A stretch of 64,000 bases of DNA, taken from Zoroaster sp. YZ-2022 (Eukaryota; Echinodermata; Asteroidea; Forcipulatida; Zoroasteridae). The DNA lies in NCBI GenBank assembly GCA_029582265.1, contig CM055819.1, forward strand, positions 35,719,288 through 35,783,287, read 5' to 3'. The notes under the pieces were generated by a model. The model was given only the letters and a program-made list of their open reading frames with translations, was not told the DNA's origin and made no database searches. Of this stretch, positions 57,151 through 64,000 are shown piece after piece; the first letter of the stretch is position 1, and every line of letters begins with the position of its first letter. The position numbers were made by a program, and so were the translations under genes.

Positions 57151-57494
57151 GCACTGAGTATGCAGTTCTGTATGTCGGTGTAGGGCAAACATTAGATCAA
57201 TTGTTTTTAACTACTAATTACAGTAGATATATAGACGAAATGAATTTTTAAATTAAACTCTTCATACCCCTAAATAATATTCCAAGAGTTGATTACTTTA
57301 TCACAATTACTAATAATTTTAAAAATAGATATTTCGATGGTCCCCAAACGTTTGATTTTTTTTTGTGCACAATACAGAGGGTTATGGTACTGAAACGTTT
57401 GAGATGAACTAATCACTTTTTAACTACTAATTAGGTTAGTTATATAAACGAAATGAATGTTTAAATTAAAGTCTTCATACCCCTAAATAATGTT

Positions 57495-57570
57495 TCCGAA
57501 TGTCTGTAAAAAAAGCTTCACTGGCGACTCGGGCGGGATCCGAACCCACGACCTCCTGCTTAAAAAATGA
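57495..57570 (-). repeat. tRNA-like relic, opposite orientation
   Basis: The minus strand has GTCGTGGGTTCGGATCCCGC, then CCGAGTCGCCAGTGAAGC and a T run, the same family as 57,015 in reverse. About 440 bp separate the two. Confidence 0.5.
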
Positions 57571-58021
57571 TTTAGTTTAACTCAAACGTTTCAGGACCAT
57601 ATAAGTTATAACCCTGTGCATTGTGCAGAAAAACAAATCAAACTTTGGGGATCATCGAATTATCAACTAATTAGATTAGATATACTACAGACCAAAAAAT
57701 TTAAATTTAAGTCTACATACCCTTAAATAATATTATTCCAAGAGTTGAATAATTTATCATAAAATTATTAATATTTTTATGAGTAGATATTTTGATGGTC
57801 TCCAAACGTTTGATTTGGTTTTATGCACAAATGCATAGAATTTTGGTCGTCAAATTGTTGAATACTTTAACTTAACGGCCGCGGCCGGCCGTGCAGTCGA
57901 ACTGCTTTTGACAACCTGATACTGCACAAATAAAGGAGTGATCGAGGGACGTGTGAAATGCTATTCACGAGGTGACGTGGGTATGTTTCAGGAGATAAAT
58001 CATAAATATTCATTTTTTTTA

Positions 58022-58265
58022 CAATGTAAAAACGGTGTTTAGAATTTAAGCACATTTCTAAACACTAAGCTTGTACTCACTTTTTTTCCACAAAGGTTGT
58101 GCTTTTCTGTGATGTGTTTGAATGCTAAAAACCATATGAACAGGTGTCAAGTTAAGCACGTTTAGTTTTGTGACATGTACAGAGGATGGCCGTTTAGCAT
58201 TTAGAGGCATTCCTAAACGCGTTTATTTTGCGTGTGTTTAAATTCTAAACACAATTTTTACATTG
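58022..58265. mobile_element. 244-bp MITE, TA target duplication
   Basis: Ends CAATGTAAAAACGGTGTTTA and inverted CAATGTAAAAATTGTGTTTA, flanked by TA at 58020-58021 and 58266-58267. Non-coding. Confidence 0.75.
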
Positions 58266-58535
58266 TAACCCAATGATAAGCGGTGAAGAGGTGTGGGGTG
58301 GGGGGGCTCGATCGATTTATTGATAAACCCATAATTGTTTTGAGTTGGGGGATCACTGATCATGAGAGGTGCATTGGGCTCAGACCTCGATCAAGCGGGG
58401 TACAGACGTCATCGTTCACTTTTTGTTCGATTACCATCAACACCACCGTTAGGCCTAACACCATTTTTGTGCATCTATACATTTAACAAAACATTAACAT
58501 TTAGGTAAAACTTGTAGCTTTGCATGGTGAGGATG

Positions 58536-58773
58536 ATAAGTAAGACTAATTGCGGTGACACCATGTGGAATCTCAATTGAGTAGTAATTAGTTCTGAAAA
58601 GAACTGGTGGTACAACTCGACGTTTCGATCAGTATGCTCTGATCGTCCTCAGGATCCTGAGGACGATCAGAGCATACTGATCGAAACGTCGAGTTGTACC
58701 ACCAGTTCTTTTCAGAACTAATTACTACTCAATTGAGATTCCACATGGTGTCACCGCAATTAGTCTTACTTAT
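58536..58773. repeat. Perfect 238-bp palindrome of Penelope 3'-end sequence
   Basis: Two 119-bp arms with no spacer and no mismatch, centred on GGATCC between 58654 and 58655. Each arm matches, with differences, the 3' end of the Penelope-like element at 40,026-40,136. Confidence 0.92.
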
Positions 58774-58779
58774 TAACAT

Positions 58780-60540
58780 TTAGAAACATTTATTTCAATT
58801 CTTTGATCCCTTTAAAATAGTTTAGGACACTCAGGGCCGTAGCGAGCGGGAGATGGGGGGGGGGGGGGTGTGACACACCCAAACAAAATTCTCAGTCGGC
58901 ATTTATAGAGCCTCAGTCGGCAAATGAAGCATCAAAGTTACTAGAACAAGGGTTGGTCCAGAATAAATTTTCAGTCGGCAAACCTATAGAGCTATGGGTT
59001 TGCTGACTGCAAATGTATTGTGTTTCTAAGCACTGAAGATTTGTAGAGTTGTTTGTTATCAGTTGTTTGTACTTTGTGATACATTGAATTTTACTCAAGG
59101 AAAGAGCTGCGGTTTCACGTTTTAAGACAATTGTTTCAAAACTGCTTTTTACAACTACCAAATTGTACTGATTACAGTTCTTCTTATTTTAGGCGAATAC
59201 AAATCTTACATAGTTTTCCTCTTTTTGGGGAAGAACTGAAAATTGATTTATTAAAAACCACAAAATTATACTTGTCCTTATTTCCAATAAGGACAAAATG
59301 TTTCCAATCGCGTTGAATATATAAAACATTATGTCGGGTGTTTCTGTTTCAGCAAACCTTTTGGCTCGATACCGTATTTAGTTCGAATTATAATATTCAC
59401 TGTATTGTTTATATCAAGTGCTATAGTCATAATGGTTGTTGATAAATTATCATGCTTGAACTGTCGTATCAGATATATACATTACAAAACTGCATAAAAG
59501 AAGACAATGTTGTCAAATCTCAGAGCCTGTTTTTGAGCTATATGCTAATGAACTGAATTATTGTTATCTACAGTTTGAGCCTATATTTATAAATAAATAA
59601 ATACATTTAAAAAGTATTAAAGAGATTTACATAAACATTTATTTGGTGTGATGTTGATGTATTGCCAGTTAATTTACTGGCAATTTTTGTTTTAACGGAT
59701 CATTGGGAATTTATTTATCGAATGGAAATGGAATTGTCAGAAGCTTGGTTTAAAGGGACAATACCGGTATAATATTTGAATAAAATACGGGTGATACATC
59801 TTTAATTTGAATGTCAGCGCTTTCAACAGCGCTAATGGCACAAGCATTAGACATTTAAGTTGATTAAATAATTGTAGAACATTTTAAAGATTATATTAAG
59901 TGTAAGTAACAAAACAATAGGGACATTGTTTATGGTATCCTGTAGTTCATATAATTCCATTATTCAATCAATTAGATTCAGTTGTTATTCTGTATTGCTT
60001 TATTCCACTACTAGCATTACAAGGTTATATTCCAGCTCGGCATGGTAAACTGAAATTCATTATTTCCATAATTACCCGGTATGTCTTGCTATACAGATAC
60101 AGACAGATCTGTATTGTAGGTTTTGTTTCCGTAGTATAGACGATGTGACCAATGACATCACATGTTTACAAAAGAGCCACTGAGGTCAAACTGTGCCGGG
60201 CACAAAACTATAACTGATATTTTGAGAAGTCAGCAGAAAAATTCTTAATATGATTTATTTTTCAATCTCAAAACTTATGCATCTTTAATCTTATTCATCT
60301 GAAAATTTAAATAAGTCGGGGTGTTATAATGTGGAGAAGTACAAAATGTACAAACTCTGCATACAAATACACACACTTTTGCTCGGCTGGAAATCACCCT
60401 GGTACTCTAAAGGTCACTCAAAGTGTAAACAAGTCACATGGTCTATACTATTCGATTCAGAGCATAAATGACATATATATATTTCAGGTCAGTTTCTCCA
60501 TATAAATCTACTTTGTGTACAACCACATAAAAGGCTTGTG
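58780..60540. other. No gene seen; dispersed repeat at 59,757-60,030
   Basis: A G run near 58,855 follows CAGGGCCGTAGCGAGCGG, possibly a transposon end. 59,757-60,030 is a diverged copy of 63,089-63,700 and holds the empty site for the MITE at 63,231. Confidence 0.55.
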
Positions 60541-60700
60541 TCCCGTTAATTGTGTAATCCCCGCTGCTGCCGTTACCCAGGTTGTTTGCATCTGACCGGG
60601 GCTTGATCCCTGGCTACTCGGCAGATATGGTTTGGCCTCATGACCTGGCCCCCATAGAGCAATAGATAATTGGCATAAGTGGACCACTCACCAACACAGG

Positions 60701-60773
60701 GGCTGGTTAGCTCAGTTGGTAGAGCGCTCGTACGGTAATCGAGAGGTCGCGGGTTCGAGTCCGGCATCAGTCA
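60701..60773 (+). tRNA. tRNA-shaped sequence, Thr(GGT)-like; pseudogene or SINE head possible
   Basis: 73 nt with exact cloverleaf spacing: acceptor GGCTGGT/ATCAGTC (7 pairs, two G-U), D arm GCTC/GAGC, anticodon arm CTCGT/TCGAG around ACGGTAA, 5-nt variable loop, T arm GCGGG-TTCGAGT-CCGGC, then A. Faults are C instead of T at position 33, a T-T mismatch closing the anticodon stem, and a G-G in the T stem. These faults argue against a working tRNA. Confidence 0.5.
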
Positions 60774-60790
60774 ATTTTCCTTTGCTCGCG

Positions 60791-60838
60791 AATATATATA
60801 CATATATACATATATACATATATATATATATATACGTA
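60791..60838. repeat. TATACA microsatellite
   Basis: TATATACATATATACATATA-type tract just 3' of the tRNA-like sequence. Confidence 0.9.
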
Positions 60839-60849
60839 TTCAAGCGTTG

Positions 60850-61950
60850 TATATTATTATGTATTTATATAGAGAAAGATACATCTTTCTTGTTGAGAAT
60901 CAGTTTAGCGTATACAAAGTTTTTGCCGTCAGCTTATTACTGCTCCATGCATTGACAGCTAATTTCCACTTAACGCCTTATAAATCTGAAATTAATGATA
61001 TAAATTGTCATATTACTCGCTGTGGGTGGGACCAAAGTGCGCCACAACTAAATTGTCCATTATTTTGAAGGCATATTACACCCAGATATGTTTTCGGACC
61101 CGCACGTGTCAATGGAAGTGTTTTTAAACATTTATGACGTCATCAAAATACTGATTTGTGATTGGACTGCTGATAATTCACGCTTTATAGCCTCAATTGC
61201 GTTTTTGCTAGTTTTAATAATGAACTTACTTATATTGTACTCAGTTATAGCGTCTAGTTTAGTTATCACAATATAGAATTTATATGGTCTCTGACTTTGA
61301 ATACAAAAGTTGTATTCAAAGTCCAAAACATCTCATAGATCCTCTATGCAGTATAGCCAAATCTATCTGCGGCCTCGTGCTGCCACGCAGGGACATATAG
61401 TGAAGGCATACTCTTTTTTCTTAGATGGGGTGGGGTGGGTTGAAGCCAATTTGCCGACTGACTACAGTAAAAAATTTAACACCTTCAAAATCGTTGGACG
61501 AGGGGGAGGCAGGTGTGATTAATTTTAAGGGGAAGGGTAGGTGTGAGAAATTTGTTGGGGATATGATAAGCGTGAGAAACCGCCGGACGAGGGGGTAGAC
61601 CTAGAAATTTTGGCGGTTCCAGTTTTGGGGAGTGGGGGAAGTAAAAACGTGCACAATATATTTTTTACTGGGTCCAGGGGTTACTTATACTGCCCACAGG
61701 TGAAATATAGTATTTAGAAATATTAAAGGGGTTGAAGTTTCTGATTTTTGAAAACCCCCACGAAATTGTTGATCCACCGCTGTGGACTATCTGTAAGTTG
61801 TCTGCTGCAGACAAACAAACAGACAAACAAACACCCCAACAAACAAACAAACAAGGAAATAATTTTTTTAACAAAAACATTATTTTATTTTTAAAAAATG
61901 ACCCGTGTCTCTCATTTTAATCTTGGTTGTTGAATACCTTCAGGGTATTT
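60850..61950. other. No gene seen
   Basis: Short frames only. A (CAAA)n microsatellite lies at 61,812-61,856, and a purine-rich GAGGGGGAGG tract around 61,500-61,640. Confidence 0.5.
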
Positions 61951-61961
61951 ATCATCCAATA

Positions 61962-62611
61962 CAGGGCAGGATTAACACCTCTGAGGGCCCCTGGGCACCT
62001 GAAACTCCAAGGGCCCCCCCACGGGCACGGGTCGTTCGCGTGCGGCCGCGAAGCGGCCGTGCGCAAATATGTGCACGCGCGCGAAGCGCGCGTGCGCAAA
62101 ATTTTGAGTTTTTTTTTTCATTTTCCTCTAAATATTCACAATTTGGTGATTGTCAATATTTAGATACCTTATTTGTCCAACTGACAAATAAGTCCTCAAC
62201 TATACAGTCATTGTAGTCTGTCAGACAGACGCACAAAGGCCTACATGCTAAGCTGGCATTCATTAGAAAATGAGTTTCAATCAGTTGACTTGACTTTCAT
62301 GAAATAAAGTTGATTTAATCAATAAAGGCAAAATAACAACACAAGGCTACTATTTCAAAGGATTTATTAATTTTCATTCACTATTATTCAGTGGTGGAAA
62401 GTAACTAAGTACATGTACTCAACTTTTTTTTATCTATTAGATAAATAAAATAAATTAGATAAAAACATTTTTGGGAAAAAAAAATTTTGGAAAACAAATT
62501 TTTGGAAAATTTTGTTTTTCAATTTTTTTTTCGACCAGCATGGAGGGCCCCCTGATGCCCAGGGGCCCCTGGGCACGTGCCCAAAGTGCCCATATGGTAG
62601 ATCCGGCCCTG
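61962..62611. mobile_element. 650-bp hAT-type non-autonomous element
   Basis: Perfect 8-bp target duplication ATCCAATA (61954-61961, 62612-62619). Ends CAGGGCAGGATTAACAC and inverted CAGGGCCGGATCTACCA, typical of hAT. GC-rich hairpins (GCGGCCGCGAAGCGGCCG near 62,042) lie inside, and G/C-rich GGGCCCCTGGGCAC occurs near both ends. No transposase. Confidence 0.88.
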
Positions 62612-62819
62612 ATCCAATACATGTCGGGGGAAAATACTTTCAATAGTACGTTGCAGCTTGATTTTTACATAAAATACTGGGATCTCATTCGATATTCTTT
62701 CAGGCATTACCCTCATTCGCAACTGTAAAAAGGGTATGGGTATTCAAATTCCTGGGCCAATTATTAGACACATTAAGCCATCAAGTGCGATTTCGTTCAC
62801 ACAGCTTATAATATGACTA

Positions 62820-63012
62820 TACTTATCTCGTTCGAACGACTTAATTATCTCGTTCGAACGACTTAATTATCTCGTTCGAACGACTTACTATGTCGTTTGA
62901 ACGACTTACTATGTCGTTTGAACGACTTACTATGTCGTTTGAACGACTTATTGTCTCGTTCGAACGACTTAGTATCTCGTTCGAACAACTTACTATGTCG
63001 TTCGAACGACTT
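62820..63012. repeat. 21-22-bp minisatellite with palindromic core, about 9 copies
   Basis: Unit [ACT/AAT]TAT[CG]TCGTT[CT]GAACGACTT. The core TCGTTCGAACGA is a perfect palindrome. Each unit resembles the consensus with CG to TG changes in some copies. Confidence 0.88.
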
Positions 63013-63230
63013 AAAAAAAATGTTTACCCTTCAATTTGGCAGCAAATGCGCTTCCGTAAAATAGAAATGTTTTGACGAAAAAGAAAATTACCGGTATAAT
63101 ACTGAAAAATACGGGCGATATAATTTGAATGTCAATTTTGGGAACATCACTAATGTCACAAGTGTAGAACAATTTAAAGATTATATAAGGTAAATTAACA
63201 AAACAATAGGGACATTATTTGTGGTATCTA

Positions 63231-63599
63231 CACTGTAAAAAAATTCTGTATTTTTACACATATTGTTGTCTGTTTTTTCCTTTTACATGTTTTTTGATGT
63301 AAATAAACCTGTATCTGTCAATATTATTGTATTTTTTTTCACATATTTTTTTTCATTTTACCCATACTTTCATAATTTAACCATAGAATTTGTAAAAAAT
63401 ACAGTCGAATTATGCGAATTCTTTGATTTTTACAGCAGTTGTGTAGTAAATGTGCATGTGTTTGGCTTCCTACAGCAAAATAATAACAGGTCTGTAATTA
63501 TATTTTACAAAATTAACGGTTAAATAAAATAACAGGCAAAGTGCCGGCAACTCTGTTGACAGCACTTTCTGTTAATTTACAAAGAAATGTTTTAGAGTG
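63231..63599. mobile_element. 369-bp MITE, same family as 8,183-10,823
   Basis: Ends CACTGTAAAAAAATTCTG and inverted CACTCTAAAACATTTCTT, with TA on both sides (63229-63230, 63600-63601). The right half matches 10,690-10,820 (CTGTAATTATATTTTACAAA, GGCAACTCTGTTG). Confidence 0.85.
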
Positions 63600-64000
63600 T
63601 ATGTAGTTCATATAATTCCATTATTCAATCAATTCAATCAATTAGATTCACTTTTGTCAAGCGGGAAATCACCCAGGCACTCTCATGGTGTGTTTGTTTC
63701 GCACAGATCCGGATCTCGATCACCAGGCAGTCCGAACGGTTTAGACAGTTTACTGATCCGGATCCTGTATTTGCTGATCCTGCTCGCGCAGTGGATACGT
63801 GAGATCCAAGATGGCACAAACGAAAATAACAAGACGAAAATCATTACAGAATTCATTAAATCAAACTTAATAAAAAAATTAAACAAATTGATGAAACGGT
63901 TAAAAAATTACAGATTTTTAAGAAATTAATATTCGGGGTTCTTCCTGAAAAAATGCAATGGAACCTGACTGTATAAGCGTGGCACTGTGAGTGAAAACAT

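Larger units (their letters stand above)
55960..57880. repeat. Cluster of fold-back repeats (about 240-bp units)
   Basis: Blocks with CAAACGTTTGG, ACCATCGAAATATCTAC and TTAAGGGTATGTAGACTTTA recur in both orientations at about 55,960-56,440, 57,190-57,440 and 57,560-57,860. The segment 56,450-57,000 between them is unrecognised. Confidence 0.6.

Noticed and set aside
61905..62216. Arg/Ala-rich frames on both strands
   Set aside because: They read the GC hairpins of the hAT element.
62890..63075. Frame with repeated MSFERLT heptapeptide
   Set aside because: A 21-bp minisatellite read in one frame. No start context or homology.

Overview
The window is eukaryotic, AT-rich DNA with spliceosomal introns and many metazoan transposable elements (DIRS, Penelope-like, CR1/L2-like LINE, tRNA-derived SINE, hAT and TA-target MITEs). 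It looks like a marine invertebrate, perhaps a deuterostome such as an echinoderm or lancelet. That is an inference from element types and base composition; the species cannot be read from the sequence. There is no prokaryotic gene organisation. Most short open frames are chance frames in introns and repeats.

Region 1 (1-39,560) is a minus-strand array of leucine-rich-repeat (LRR) exons. I count 42 intact exons. Each is exactly 72 bp, encodes one 24-residue LRR, and is bounded by phase-2 introns (the Leu codon is split after its second base), so any exon can be skipped or joined without changing frame. Three subtypes are intermixed: A (23 exons, I-[ST]-P-[GE]-T-F core), B (11, S-N-V-T-F core) and C (8, L-A-x-Q-[TS]-F core). 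The introns are repeated along with the exons, so the array grew by duplication of exon-plus-intron blocks. Several blocks of 2-3.5 kb are clearly duplicated. Some exons are decaying through an in-frame stop, lost splice sites or truncation. No signal-peptide, LRR-cap, transmembrane or cytoplasmic exon is present, so both ends of the gene or exon bank lie outside the window.

The array has been invaded by a 2.64 kb TA-flanked TIR element (8,183-10,823) carrying a nested TIR element and a SINE, three CGTT-flanked MITE copies, three copies of a GGCGTAGCCA-ended element, a fold-back element (19,205-19,506), a probable 1.49 kb TIR element (38,018-39,506) and a DIRS retrotransposon (21,621-27,252). 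The DIRS copy shows the classic layout on the minus strand: inverted terminal repeats, an internal complementary region, Gag, RT/RNase H and tyrosine recombinase. It is dead, with frameshifts, a stop, and a reverse transcriptase that has lost its YxDD core. A 42-bp-unit minisatellite lies inside the recombinase.

Region 2 (39,560-64,000) is a transposon-rich, apparently gene-free stretch: a 5'-truncated Penelope-like element (40,013-41,465), hAT-type MITEs (42,671; 43,302; 61,962), a 500-bp assembly gap (45,194-45,693) between inverted repeats, a CR1/L2-like LINE on the minus strand (48,972-53,400) interrupted by a 790-bp GC-rich TIR element, two inverted copies of an element packed with the palindrome GGCGGCCGCC (48,020-48,824 and 54,275-54,832), a second LINE fragment (55,301-55,791), a field of fold-back repeats (55,960-57,880), a perfect 238-bp palindrome made of Penelope 3' ends (58,536-58,773), a tRNA-shaped sequence (60,701-60,773), a palindromic minisatellite (62,820-63,012) and a 369-bp MITE with a paralogous empty site.
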